From Cognatiluteimonas profundi (GTDB lineage: Bacteria; Pseudomonadota; Gammaproteobacteria; Xanthomonadales; Xanthomonadaceae): 64,000 nucleotides of DNA. The notes under the pieces were generated by a model, which was given only the letters and a program-made list of their open reading frames with translations, ran no database searches and was not told the origin of the DNA. Every line of letters starts with the position of its first letter. Position 1 is the stretch's first letter. The translations under genes and the position numbers were made by a program. Where the stretch lies: the NCBI RefSeq assembly GCF_009792795.1, contig NZ_VKHQ01000004.1, positions 368,659 to 432,658 on the forward strand, written 5' to 3'. Below are positions 43,104 to 52,181 of the stretch, piece by piece.

Positions 43104-46010
43104 ATGCCTGTCGCCCATCATCGCTTCGCCGTTTCTGCCGGCATTCGCCACCGTTTCCGCTCCGGGGCGCTGCTGCTGGCGATTGGCGTCGCCCTGGCTG
43201 GCGGCGTGGTGTCGACGCCGGCACTGGCGCGACAGGATGCGGCCGCGCTGGATATCCCCTACCAGCGCTTCGTGCTGCCCAACGGCCTGACGGTGCTGGT
43301 GCACGAAGACCGCAAGGCGCCGGTGGTGTCGGTCGCGGTCTGGTACCACGTCGGCTCCAAGGACGAGCCGGCGCGCAAGACCGGCTTCGCGCACCTGTTC
43401 GAGCACCTGATGTTCAACGGCTCGGAGAACCACAAGGGCGAATTCTTCGCGCCCTTCGAGCAGGCCGGCGCCACCGGGCAGAACGGCACGACGTGGTTCG
43501 ATCGCACCAACTATTACGAAACCGTGCCGACCACCGCGCTGGACATGGCGCTGTGGATGGAGTCCGACCGCATGGGACACCTGCTCGGCGCGATCGACCA
43601 GAAGACGCTCGACGAACAGCGCGGCGTGGTCCAGAACGAAAAGCGCGAAGGCGAAAACCAGCCGTACGGCCGCGTCGACGAGCGCATGCTGCTGCAGACC
43701 TTCCCGGCCAACCATCCCTACCACCACGACACCATCGGTTCGATGGCCGACCTCAACGCGGCCTCGCTGGACGACGTCAAGACCTGGTTCCGCACCTATT
43801 ACGGCGCGGCCAACACCACGGTGGTGCTGGCGGGCGATATCGACCCCGCCACCGCGAAGGCCAAGATGCTGGAGTACTTCGGCGACATTCCCGCCGGCCC
43901 GCCGGTGGCGCACCAGCAGCAGTGGGTGGCGCCGCGCACGGCCTCGACCCGCGACCGGATGGACGACCGCGTCGCGCAGACGCGCATCTATCGCGAGTGG
44001 AACGTACCGGCACGCGGCCAGCGCGACCTGACCCTGCTCGACCTCGCGGCCGACGTGCTCGGCGGCGGCAAGACCTCGCGCCTGTACCAGCGGCTGGTCT
44101 ACCAGGACAAGCTCGTCGACGACGTCTCCGTCGGCATCACGCCGTTCGAGCTGGCCAGCCAGTTCACGCTGCAGGCGGACGTCAAGCAGGGCGTCGACCC
44201 CAGGCGGGTCGAAGCGGTGATCGCCGAGGAATGGGCGAAATTCCTCGACAAGGGCCCGACCGACGCCGAACTCGCGCAGCGCCAGGCGATGGGTCGCGCA
44301 CAGACCATCCGCGGCCTGGAGCGCGCCGCCGGCAAGGGCGTGGCGCTGGCGGAGGGCCAGGTGTACCTGGGCAATCCCGATGCCTGGAAACAGGACCTGG
44401 CCTGGAACCAGCAGGCGAAGCCCGCCGACGTGCTCGCCGCCGCGCGCAAATGGCTGGCCAAGGGCGATTACACGTTGACCGTGGTGCCGACCGCGACCGC
44501 CCCGAAAGAGGAGGAGGTCGCCGGCCTTCCGCCCGCGACGGACGCGCCGAAGCTGCCGCCGGCCAAGCCCACAAGCGCCTTCCACACCGTCGCGTCGACC
44601 GTCGACCGCAGCAAGGGCGTGCCGCAGGTCCTGGACTATCCGGACCTGCGCTTCCCCGGCGTGGAGCGCAGCAAACTCAGCAACGGCATCGAGGTGGTGC
44701 TGGCACAACGCCACACCATCCCGGTCGTCAGCCTGAGCCTGCAGTTCGATGCCGGGTACGCCGCCGACGCCGGTGCGAAGCCGGGCACGGCCAGCTTCAC
44801 CACCGCGATGCTCGACGAAGGCACCACGTCGCTGGACTCGGTCGAGATCGCGCGCCGTCGCGATCGCCTCGGCATGAACCTGGCGACCGGCTGCGGGCTG
44901 GATTCCTGCAGCGCCGGCGCCAGCATGCTGAAGGAGAACGCGGCGCCGTCGCTGGCGCTGCTGGCCGACATCCTGCGGCATCCGGCTTTCAACACCGCCG
45001 ACATGGAGCGCGTGCGCGCGCAATGGCTGGCCGGCATCGCCCAGGAAAAAACCCAGCCCACCGGGCTGGCGCTGCGCACGCTGCCGCCGCTGCTGTACGG
45101 CGCCGGCCATCCGTATGCGATTCCATTCACCGGCACCGGTACCGAGGCGGCGATCAAGTCGCTGACCGCCGACGACCTGCGCAGGTGGCAGGCGGCGTGG
45201 CTGCGTCCGGACAACGTGCGCATCCTCGTTGCCGGCGACACGACACTGCCGGAAATCACCCGCCAGCTCGACGCGGCCTTCGGTGACTGGACGCCGCCGC
45301 CGGTCGCAAAGGGCGAGAAGACGATCCCGCAGGTCGCCAGCCAGACCGCCCCGCGCGTGTTCCTGATCGACAAGCCCGGCGCGCAGCAGTCGCTGATCCT
45401 GGCCGGGCTGCTGGCGCCACCGACCACGGCGCCCAACGACCTGGAGATCCAGGCGATGAACGGTGCGTTCGGCGGCATGTTCAGCTCGCGCCTCAACATG
45501 AACCTGCGCGAGGACAAGCATTGGGCCTACGGCGCCTACAGCTTCACCCAGGAAGCCCTCGGCCAGCGGCCCTACCTGGTGTATGCGCCGGTGCAGACCG
45601 ACAAGACCGCCGAGTCGGCCGCCGAACTGCTGCGCGAGGCCAGGGATGTCGTCGGCAAGCGTCCGCTGAGCGGCGAGGAGATCACCAAGGTCAAGGTCAA
45701 CGACGTGCGCCGCCTGCCGGGCAGTTACGAGACCGCCGGCGCCGTGCTGGGCGCGCTGACGTCCAATGCGCTCTACGGGCGCCCGGATGATTACGTCAGC
45801 ACGCTCAAGCAGCGCATCGAAGCGGAAAAGGACGTCGACATCCGCGCCGCCGCCAATGAAATCATCAAACCCGATGCGGTGACGTGGGTGATCGTCGGCG
45901 ACCTGTCGAAGATCGAGGCACCGGTGCGCGCGCTCCAGCTGGGGACGATCAGCGTCATCGATGCCGACGGCAAGCCCGTGCAGACGCCGGCGGTCCGCAC
46001 GGCGAAGTAA
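43104..46010 (+). CDS. M16 family zinc metallopeptidase (pitrilysin-like, tandem domains)
   Basis: A 968-residue exported peptidase with a signal peptide ending near STPALA (about 42). The first M16 half is catalytic: the inverted zinc motif HxxEH is HLFEH at 97-101, with downstream Glu in LDEQRGVVQNEKREGE. The second half (from about 515) repeats the fold without a zinc motif and includes VFLIDKPGAQQSLI and NMNLREDKHWAYGAYS. This is the usual arrangement of two-domain periplasmic M16 proteins (PqqL/pitrilysin type), which degrade peptides. GGAG at 43093-43096 precedes ATG 43104. Confidence 0.93.
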   Translation: MPVAHHRFAVSAGIRHRFRSGALLLAIGVALAGGVVSTPALARQDAAALDIPYQRFVLPNGLTVLVHEDRKAPVVSVAVWYHVGSKDEPARKTGFAHLFEHLMFNGSENHKGEFFAPFEQAGATGQNGTTWFDRTNYYETVPTTALDMALWMESDRMGHLLGAIDQKTLDEQRGVVQNEKREGENQPYGRVDERMLLQTFPANHPYHHDTIGSMADLNAASLDDVKTWFRTYYGAANTTVVLAGDIDPATAKAKMLEYFGDIPAGPPVAHQQQWVAPRTASTRDRMDDRVAQTRIYREWNVPARGQRDLTLLDLAADVLGGGKTSRLYQRLVYQDKLVDDVSVGITPFELASQFTLQADVKQGVDPRRVEAVIAEEWAKFLDKGPTDAELAQRQAMGRAQTIRGLERAAGKGVALAEGQVYLGNPDAWKQDLAWNQQAKPADVLAAARKWLAKGDYTLTVVPTATAPKEEEVAGLPPATDAPKLPPAKPTSAFHTVASTVDRSKGVPQVLDYPDLRFPGVERSKLSNGIEVVLAQRHTIPVVSLSLQFDAGYAADAGAKPGTASFTTAMLDEGTTSLDSVEIARRRDRLGMNLATGCGLDSCSAGASMLKENAAPSLALLADILRHPAFNTADMERVRAQWLAGIAQEKTQPTGLALRTLPPLLYGAGHPYAIPFTGTGTEAAIKSLTADDLRRWQAAWLRPDNVRILVAGDTTLPEITRQLDAAFGDWTPPPVAKGEKTIPQVASQTAPRVFLIDKPGAQQSLILAGLLAPPTTAPNDLEIQAMNGAFGGMFSSRLNMNLREDKHWAYGAYSFTQEALGQRPYLVYAPVQTDKTAESAAELLREARDVVGKRPLSGEEITKVKVNDVRRLPGSYETAGAVLGALTSNALYGRPDDYVSTLKQRIEAEKDVDIRAAANEIIKPDAVTWVIVGDLSKIEAPVRALQLGTISVIDADGKPVQTPAVRTAK

Positions 46011-46092
46011 GCACCGGGCCAAGGCCGGGGTTCAGCCACCCCACGGCAGCACGGGCCACAATCCCGGCTGCCGCCGCCCACTGGAGTTGCCC

Positions 46093-46404
46093 ATGCGTTC
46101 CCTCGCCGCAGTCGTGTTCGCCGCCCTCATCACCGGAGGCTGCACCTGGGTGCACATGGCACCGGGCGCCAGCGCGGTGAAGGTGGTGACCGGCGTGCCT
46201 GCCGGCTGCGAATCGCGTGGCGAAGTCGAGGTGTCGGTCAAGGACAGCCTGGGCCCCTACGAGCGCAATGCGCTGCGGGTGCGCGACGAGCTGGAGACGC
46301 TGGCCCGCAACGAGGCGCCCGGCCTGAATGGAGACACCGTGCAGGCGCTGGACGATCCCGGCGACGGCAAGCAGCGCTTCGCCGTCTGGCGGTGTGGACG
46401 GTAA
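46093..46404 (+). CDS. DUF4156 family lipoprotein
   Basis: A 103-residue lipoprotein with the signal MRSLAAVVFAALITGGC, Cys17 as lipid anchor. The mature part has VTGVPAGCESRGEVEVSVKDSLG and a RVRDELETLARNEAPGLNGDTV helix, then a final RFAVWRCGR. This matches DUF4156 (E. coli YjeI-like). Three cysteines remain after the anchor-cleavage region is considered, two of which may form a disulphide. GGAG precedes ATG 46093. A repeat cluster follows the stop. Confidence 0.85.
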   Translation: MRSLAAVVFAALITGGCTWVHMAPGASAVKVVTGVPAGCESRGEVEVSVKDSLGPYERNALRVRDELETLARNEAPGLNGDTVQALDDPGDGKQRFAVWRCGR

Positions 46405-46422
46405 AGGGGAGTCAAAGGAAAT

Positions 46423-46555
46423 GGGGGTCAGAGTGCAGTTTCGGGGCGAGGGTCTGTCCGGTCCGAGGCGTAAAGGGGGTCAGAGTGCAGTTTCGCGCTG
46501 CTATTCCCCGGACCAGCCAGACCTTCGTCGCGAAACTGCACTCTGACCCCCTTTA
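46423..46555. repeat. Triple GGGGTCAGAGTGCAGTTTC repeat, REP-type
   Basis: Direct copies at 46423-46443 and 46471-46495, and an inverted copy at 46531-46555. The last two form a perfect 25-bp inverted repeat. Inside are related pieces GGTCTGTCCGGTCC and GGACCAGCCAGACC. The motif is typical of REP-like units mobilised by RAYT transposases in Xanthomonadaceae, known from the family. No transposase is adjacent. Confidence 0.8.
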
Positions 46556-46642
46556 CCGCTTTACCGCTGAGAGCGGCGTCGCAGACCTGATTCAGTGTGG
46601 CGCGGTATCCTGTCCCGTTTCCCCTGCACCCGGGCCGCCACC

Positions 46643-47659
46643 ATGCTGTTCCAACACGTCGCCATTGCCGGACTCGCCCACGTCGACGCACCGCGCCGAT
46701 TGAGTTCGGACGAAATCAATGTGCGCCTGAAACCCACCCTCGACCGCCTCGGCATCACCACCGATGTCCTGCGCGACATCGCCGGCATCCATGCGCGGCG
46801 CCTGTGGGATGGCGACATGCAGGCGTCGGCGGCGGCGACGTTGGCCGGGGTCAAGGCGCTGGCCGACGCCGGCATCGACCCGGACAAGATCGGCCTGCTG
46901 GTCAATACCTCGGTCAGCCGTGATTTCCTCGAGCCGTCGACGGCATCGATCGTCAGCGGCAACCTCGGCCTGGGCGAGATGTGCCAGAACTTCGACGTCG
47001 CCAACGCCTGCCTGGCCTTCCTCAACGGCATGGACATCGCGGCGCGCATGATCGAGCGCGGCGAGATCGACTACGCCCTGGTCGTCGATGGCGAGACCGC
47101 GGACCTGGCCTACGAGAAGACGCTCGAGCGCCTGGACCACATCGACATCACCGAAGAGCAGTTCCGCAACGAGATGGCGACGCTCACGCTGGGCTCCGGC
47201 GCGGCGGCGATGGTGCTGGCGCGCGCCGAACTCGCACCCGGTGCCCCGCGCTATCGCGGCGGCGTCACCCGCGCGGCGACGCAGTGGAATGCGTTGTGCC
47301 GCGGCAACCTCGATCGCATGGTCACCGACACCCGCACGCTGCTGATCGAAGGCATGAAGCTGGCGCAGAAGACCTTCGTCGCGGCCAAGGTCGCGCTGGG
47401 CTGGGTGGTGGAGGAGCTCGACGAGTTCGTCATCCACCAGGTCAGCCAGGTGCATACGCAGGCCTTCATCCAGGCCTTCGGCATCGACCCCAAGAAGGTG
47501 CTGACGATCTTCGGCGAGCACGGCAACATCGGCCCGGCGTCGGTGCCGATCGTGCTGAGCAAGCTGCGCGAACTCGGCCGCCTGAAGAAGGGCGATCGCG
47601 TCGCCCTGCTCGGCATCGGTTCGGGCCTGAACTGCTCGATGGCCGAAGTCGTCTGGTAA
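46643..47659 (+). CDS. oleA: OleA, acyl-CoA head-to-head condensing thiolase
   Basis: Condenses two long-chain acyl-CoAs to a beta-keto acid, the first step of long-chain olefin synthesis. The 338-residue protein has the catalytic Cys123 in VANACLAFLNG and Glu97 in DFLEPSTAS. With a 20-residue tag offset these match Cys143 and Glu117 described for Xanthomonas OleA. The His and Asn of the triad are in IHQVSQVH and FGEHGNIGPAS. ATG 46643 gives exactly the family length. It is first of oleABCD, with oleB starting 10 bases after its stop. Confidence 0.95.
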   Translation: MLFQHVAIAGLAHVDAPRRLSSDEINVRLKPTLDRLGITTDVLRDIAGIHARRLWDGDMQASAAATLAGVKALADAGIDPDKIGLLVNTSVSRDFLEPSTASIVSGNLGLGEMCQNFDVANACLAFLNGMDIAARMIERGEIDYALVVDGETADLAYEKTLERLDHIDITEEQFRNEMATLTLGSGAAAMVLARAELAPGAPRYRGGVTRAATQWNALCRGNLDRMVTDTRTLLIEGMKLAQKTFVAAKVALGWVVEELDEFVIHQVSQVHTQAFIQAFGIDPKKVLTIFGEHGNIGPASVPIVLSKLRELGRLKKGDRVALLGIGSGLNCSMAEVVW

Positions 47660-47669
47660 GCGCGCTCGC

Positions 47670-48593
47670 GTGAGCGCGACGCCGGCGTTTCCCGATTACC
47701 CGTTCACCCCGCGCCGGATCCAGATCCGGCCGGGGGTGGCGTTGTCGTACCTCGACGAAGGCCCGCGCGATGGCGAGGTCATCGTGATGCTGCACGGCAA
47801 TCCGTCGTGGAGCTTCTACTGGCGGCATCTGGTTTCCGGTTTGTCCGATCGCTACCGCTGCATCGTGCCGGACCACATCGGCATGGGCCTGTCCGACAAA
47901 CCCGACGACGCGCCGGGCGCATCGCCGCATTACGACTACACGCTGCAGTCGCGTATCGATGACCTGGCCGCACTGCTCGATGCACTCGGCATCACCGGCC
48001 CGATCACGCTCGCCGTGCACGACTGGGGCGGCATGGTCGGTTTCGGCTGGGCGCTGACCCATGCGACGCAGGTCCGGCGGCTGGTCATCCTCAATACCGC
48101 GGCGTTCCCGTTGCCGGCGGCCAAGCCGATGCCCTGGCAGTTGTCGCTGGGGCGCGATTCGCGCGTCGGCGGATTCCTGATCCGCGCATTCAACCTGTTC
48201 GCGCGCGGTGCCGCGTGGCTGGGCACGGAGCGACGCCTGACGTCTGCCGTTCGCCGGGCCTACATCGCGCCCTACGCCGGCTGGCGCAACGCCATCGCGA
48301 CGTTGCGCTTCATGCAGGACATCCCGCTGCACGAAGGCGACCGCGCCTGGCCGCTGGTGGCCGAGGCCGGCCGGCGCCTGCACACGTTCGCCGACCGTCC
48401 CGCCTTCATCGGCTGGGGCCTGCGCGACTTCGTCTTCGACCGGCACTTCCTCGACGCCTTCACGCAGGCCTTGCCTGCGGCGCAGGTGCACGCCTTCGAG
48501 GACGCCGGCCATTACGTGCTGGAGGATCAGTTCGAGGTGCTGGTGCCGGAGATCCGCGCGTTCCTCGATGCGAATCCTGTGGGAGCGACGTGA
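47670..48593 (+). CDS. oleB: OleB, beta-lactone decarboxylase (alpha/beta hydrolase)
   Basis: Haloalkane-dehalogenase-like enzyme that removes CO2 from the cis-beta-lactone made by OleC, giving the alkene. The 307-residue protein has the oxyanion motif MLHGNPSWSFYW, the nucleophile Asp118 in VHDWGGMVG and the catalytic His in EDAGHYVLED. The start is GTG 47670. Its last codons (ending PVGAT) and stop are supplied by a REP palindrome at 48578-48641, an odd 3' end. Confidence 0.93.
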   Translation: MSATPAFPDYPFTPRRIQIRPGVALSYLDEGPRDGEVIVMLHGNPSWSFYWRHLVSGLSDRYRCIVPDHIGMGLSDKPDDAPGASPHYDYTLQSRIDDLAALLDALGITGPITLAVHDWGGMVGFGWALTHATQVRRLVILNTAAFPLPAAKPMPWQLSLGRDSRVGGFLIRAFNLFARGAAWLGTERRLTSAVRRAYIAPYAGWRNAIATLRFMQDIPLHEGDRAWPLVAEAGRRLHTFADRPAFIGWGLRDFVFDRHFLDAFTQALPAAQVHAFEDAGHYVLEDQFEVLVPEIRAFLDANPVGAT

Positions 48594-48641
48594 GTCGCGA
48601 TTGAAAGTCGCAAGAGCATCGCGACTCACGTCGCTCCCACA
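48578..48641. repeat. REP palindrome overlapping the oleB 3' end
   Basis: A perfect 24-bp inverted repeat (48578-48601 and 48618-48641) with a 16-base centre and the core GTGGGAGCGACGTGAGTCGC. The left arm encodes the C-terminal residues VGAT and the TGA stop of oleB. Confidence 0.88.
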
Positions 48642-48653
48642 AAAGCAGAGCCC

Positions 48654-48659
48654 TACAAT
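48654..48659 (+). promoter_or_regulatory. Likely -10 element, leaderless start for oleC
   Basis: TACAAT ends 6 bases before ATG 48666. It suggests oleCD has its own promoter behind the oleB REP hairpin. Confidence 0.5.
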
Positions 48660-48665
48660 CCGTCG

Positions 48666-50315
48666 ATGCCAGAATCCTGCAACATCGCCGCGTCGCTGCC
48701 ACGACTGGCGCGCGAGCGGCCCGACCAGGTCGCGATGCGCTGTCCCGGTCGCCATGGGCGTTATGACGTCACGCTGACCTACGCCGAGCTCGATGCGCGC
48801 AGCGACGCCATCGCGGCTGGACTGGCCGCGCGCGGCATCGTGCGCGGAACGCGCACGGTGGTGATGCTGCGACCGACGCCGGAATTCTTCCTGGTGATGT
48901 TCGCGCTGTTCAAGGCCGGCGCGGTGCCGGTGCTGGTGGATCCGGGCATCGACAAGCGCGCGCTGCGCACCTGCCTGGACGAGGCACGGCCACAGGCCTT
49001 CATCGGCATCCCGCTGGCCCACGCCGCGCGCGTCGTGCTGCGCTGGGCCCGCACCGTGCGCATGCGCATCACCACCGCGGCGCGGCCGTGGCTCGCCGAT
49101 GCCACGCTGCGGCAGGTCGAGCGCGACGGTGCACCGTGCATGCCGCAACTCGCCGACACCGATCCGGACGATGTCGCGGCGATCCTGTTCACCAGCGGAT
49201 CGACCGGCGTGCCCAAGGGCGTGGTCTACCGGCACCGCCACCTGGTCGCCCAGGTGTCGATGCTGCGCGATGCCTTCGGCATCGCCGCCGGCGGCACCGA
49301 CATGCCGACGTTCCCGCCGTTCGCGCTGTTCGATCCGGCGCTGGGACTGACCTCGATCATTCCCGACATGGATCCCACGCGCCCGGCGCGCGCCAACCCG
49401 CGCAGTCTGCTGCATGCGATCGAGCGATTCGGCGTCGACCAGCTGTTCGGCTCGCCGGCGTTGATGGCGGTGCTGGCACGACACGGCGCCGCGCTGCCCA
49501 CGTTGAAGACGGTGACGTCGGCCGGCGCGCCGGTACCGGCCGACGTCGTCAGCGCCATGTGCGCCCTGCTCGCCGACGATGCGCGGTTCTGGACGCCCTA
49601 TGGCGCGACCGAGTGCCTGCCGGTGTCGGTCATCGAAGGCCGCGAGCTGCTGATGACGCGCGAGCGCAGCGAGCAGGGTGGCGGCACCTGCGTCGGACGC
49701 GCGGTGCCACCCAACCTGGTCCGCATCATCGCGATCGACGATGGCGCGATCGCCCAGTGGAGCGATGCGCTGCTGGTGAAGGCGGGCCAGGTCGGCGAGA
49801 TCACGGTGGCCGGCCCCAGCGTCACCGACAGCTATTTCAACCGCGATGCCGCGACACGCCTGGCGAAGATCCGCGAACCGCTCGCCGATGGAAGCGAGCG
49901 CATCGTCCATCGCATGGGCGACCTGGGCTATGTCGATCGCGACGGCATGCTCTGGTTCTGCGGCCGCAAGTCGCAACGCGTGATCGTGGATGCGGCCACG
50001 ACCTTGTGCACCGAACAGGTCGAGCCGGTGTTCAACACGCATCCCGAGGTGCGGCGCACGGCGCTGGTCGGCATCGGCGACCGCGCCGCGCAACGCCCGG
50101 TGTTGTGCGTGGAGTTGCACAGTGGCGTGGCCCGGCGCGAACACGCGCGCATCGCCGCGCAGTTGCGCCACATCGGTGAGGGTTTCGTGCACACGGCGTG
50201 CATCGACACCGTCCTGTTCCATCCAGACTTCCCGGTCGACATCCGCCACAACGCCAAGATCGGCCGCGAGCAACTGGCCACCTGGGCGGCACGACAATTG
50301 CGGACGCAGCGATGA
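48666..50315 (+). CDS. oleC: OleC, beta-lactone synthetase (AMP-ligase superfamily)
   Basis: ATP-dependent enzyme converting the beta-hydroxy acid made by OleD into a beta-lactone. It has the acyl-CoA-synthetase fold. The 549-residue protein has the P-loop [48 protein letters not shown] and a C-terminal [13 protein letters not shown] with the late catalytic Lys. The start is ATG 48666. Its stop overlaps the oleD ATG (ATGA). Confidence 0.95.
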   Translation: MPESCNIAASLPRLARERPDQVAMRCPGRHGRYDVTLTYAELDARSDAIAAGLAARGIVRGTRTVVMLRPTPEFFLVMFALFKAGAVPVLVDPGIDKRALRTCLDEARPQAFIGIPLAHAARVVLRWARTVRMRITTAARPWLADATLRQVERDGAPCMPQLADTDPDDVAAILFTSGSTGVPKGVVYRHRHLVAQVSMLRDAFGIAAGGTDMPTFPPFALFDPALGLTSIIPDMDPTRPARANPRSLLHAIERFGVDQLFGSPALMAVLARHGAALPTLKTVTSAGAPVPADVVSAMCALLADDARFWTPYGATECLPVSVIEGRELLMTRERSEQGGGTCVGRAVPPNLVRIIAIDDGAIAQWSDALLVKAGQVGEITVAGPSVTDSYFNRDAATRLAKIREPLADGSERIVHRMGDLGYVDRDGMLWFCGRKSQRVIVDAATTLCTEQVEPVFNTHPEVRRTALVGIGDRAAQRPVLCVELHSGVARREHARIAAQLRHIGEGFVHTACIDTVLFHPDFPVDIRHNAKIGREQLATWAARQLRTQR

Positions 50316-51307
50316 ACATCCTGGTGACCGGTGGCGGTGGCTTCCTGGGCCAGGCGCTGTGCCGGGGCCTGCTCGAACGCGGCCACGCCGTCGCGAGTTT
50401 CAGTCGCCACCACCACGGCGAACTCGACGCCCTGGGCGTGCGCCAGATCGCCGGCGACCTGGCCGACCGGGATGCCGTGATGGCGGCGGTGCGCGGTTGC
50501 GACGCGGTGTTCCACAACGCTGCCAAGGCCGGCGCATGGGGTAGCCATGCCAGCTATCACGCCGCCAACGTCGTCGGCACCGACAACGTCATCGCCGCCT
50601 GCCGCGCGTTTGGCATCGGTCGGCTGGTGTACACGTCGTCGCCCAGCGTCACCCATCGCGCCACCCATCCGGTGGCGGGCGGAACCGCCGACAGCGTGCC
50701 CTATGGCGAACATTTCAAAGCGCCTTATCCGGCGACCAAGGCCATCGCCGAGCGCGCGGTGCTGGCGGCCAGCGATCGCGATCTCGCCACCGTCGCGCTG
50801 CGCCCACGCTTGATCTGGGGACCGGGCGACCAGCAACTGCTGCCGCGCCTGGTACAGCGCGCGCGCGCCGGCCGCCTGCGCCTGGTGGGCAACGGCGACA
50901 ACCTGATCGACACCACCTACATCGACAACGCAGCGCAGGCGCACTTCGATGCCTTCGACCGTCTCGAGCCCGGCGCGCCGTGCGCGGGTCGCGCGTATTT
51001 CATCAGCAACGGGGAGCCACGGCCGGCACGCGACATCATCAACGCGTTGCTGGCGGCAGCGGGCGAAGCGCCCGTGCACAAGACGGTGCCCTTCCCCATC
51101 GCCTACGCGATCGGCGCCGCCTGCGAAGCCGCGTGGACCCTGCTGCCGCTCAAGGGCGAGCCGCCGCTGACGCGCTTCCTGGCCGAGCAGCTGGCGACCA
51201 CGCATTGGTATGACATGTCGCCGGCCACGCGCGACTTTGGCTACGTGCCGCGCGTGTCGATCGACGAAGGCTTGGCGCGACTGTCGGCGGCGTGGCTCGG
51301 CACCTGA
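50312..51307 (+). CDS. oleD: OleD, NADPH-dependent 2-alkyl-3-ketoalkanoic acid reductase
   Basis: Reduces the beta-keto acid from OleA to a beta-hydroxy acid. It is an extended SDR. The 331-residue protein has the Rossmann motif VTGGGGFLG at 5-13, YTSSPSV and the catalytic Tyr-Lys in [10 protein letters not shown], then [15 protein letters not shown], typical of NAD-epimerase-like 3-beta-HSD proteins. ATG 50312 overlaps the oleC stop by 4 bases. It ends the cluster; a REP palindrome follows. Confidence 0.95.
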   Translation: MNILVTGGGGFLGQALCRGLLERGHAVASFSRHHHGELDALGVRQIAGDLADRDAVMAAVRGCDAVFHNAAKAGAWGSHASYHAANVVGTDNVIAACRAFGIGRLVYTSSPSVTHRATHPVAGGTADSVPYGEHFKAPYPATKAIAERAVLAASDRDLATVALRPRLIWGPGDQQLLPRLVQRARAGRLRLVGNGDNLIDTTYIDNAAQAHFDAFDRLEPGAPCAGRAYFISNGEPRPARDIINALLAAAGEAPVHKTVPFPIAYAIGAACEAAWTLLPLKGEPPLTRFLAEQLATTHWYDMSPATRDFGYVPRVSIDEGLARLSAAWLGT

Positions 51308-51329
51308 TCGCGAACGACAGAAACCGCCG

Positions 51330-51417
51330 TAGCCCGGGTAAGCGAAGCGCACCCGGGAGTTCATCGCGCCGTGAATCCCGGGTACGGTCTGCCGCCTTCC
51401 CGGGCGACGAAGACCCG
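51330..51417. repeat. REP-type CCCGGGT/ACCCGGG palindromes downstream of oleD
   Basis: A hairpin CCCGGGT (51333-51339) / ACCCGGG (51351-51357) with the spacer AAGCGAAGCGC, followed by further CCCGGG units near 51378 and 51399. It is a common intergenic REP form in this family. The remainder of the 235-bp gap shows nothing else apart from the ubiJ promoter. Confidence 0.7.
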
Positions 51418-51530
51418 GCGGCATGCCGGCTGCTCGCGACAGCGAATTGGCATCTCCCGGCACATCGCGATGCGACGGGATGAATCGGCAGGCGCGTGCT
51501 ATCGCCACGTGGTGCCACGGCGCGGCACGA

Positions 51531-51536
51531 TAGAAT
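51531..51536 (+). promoter_or_regulatory. Likely -10 element, leaderless start for ubiJ
   Basis: TAGAAT ends 6 bases before ATG 51543, with no Shine-Dalgarno sequence visible. Confidence 0.5.
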
Positions 51537-51542
51537 GACTTG

Positions 51543-52181
51543 ATGACCGCCACCCCGCTCCAATGGAAGCCGCTTGCCGGGCGCACGCTGGAGGCCGCCC
51601 TGAACCGCGCGCTGGCGCTGGACCCGGGCACGCTCGGTGCATTGCGCCGGCTCGACGGCCAGCGCGTCGCGCTGGAGATCGCGCGCCCGCCGTTGGCGCT
51701 GCAGGTGAGCGTGGTCGGCGATCGCCTGGTGGTCGGTCCGGTCGACACTGCCGTCGAGCCCGACCTGAGCGTGCGCAGCACGCTGGCGGCGCTGGTCGCA
51801 CAACTGCCGATGTTCCGTCGCGACGATGCCCCGCCGGTCGGACGCCTCCGCGTCTCCGGCGATGCGGAGCTCGCACGCCGGCTGCAGCGACTTGCGGAAC
51901 AGTTCGATCCGGACTGGCAGCGACCGTTCGCCGCGGTGTTTGGCGACGTCGTCGGCGTGCAGGTCGCAAAGGCGATCGCCAATGCGCTGCGACAGGGCCG
52001 CGACCTGTCGCGCAACCTGGCGCAGACCGCCGCCGAATACGTCACCGAGGAATCGCGCGACGTGCTCGGTCGCGATGAACTCAATGCCTTCCACGACGAT
52101 GTCGACACCCTGCGTGACGATGTCGAGCGGCTCGCGGCGCGCGTGGCGCGCCTGTCTCCGCGCATGGATGGCGGCGCATGA
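51543..52181 (+). CDS. ubiJ: Ubiquinone biosynthesis accessory factor UbiJ (SCP2 domain)
   Basis: A lipid-binding accessory protein that shapes the Ubi complex for aerobic ubiquinone synthesis. The 212-residue protein has an SCP2-like N-terminal domain (about 15-115: [29 protein letters not shown]), then helices including [24 protein letters not shown] 51543; an in-frame TTG precedes it. The stop overlaps the ubiB start as ATGA, matching the conserved ubiJ-ubiB order. Confidence 0.88.
   Translation: MTATPLQWKPLAGRTLEAALNRALALDPGTLGALRRLDGQRVALEIARPPLALQVSVVGDRLVVGPVDTAVEPDLSVRSTLAALVAQLPMFRRDDAPPVGRLRVSGDAELARRLQRLAEQFDPDWQRPFAAVFGDVVGVQVAKAIANALRQGRDLSRNLAQTAAEYVTEESRDVLGRDELNAFHDDVDTLRDDVERLAARVARLSPRMDGGA

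Noticed and set aside
43008..46022. About 1000-codon open frame antisense to the M16 peptidase
   Set aside because: The plus-strand product is a full M16 protein with HLFEH. The antisense translation has no recognisable domain.
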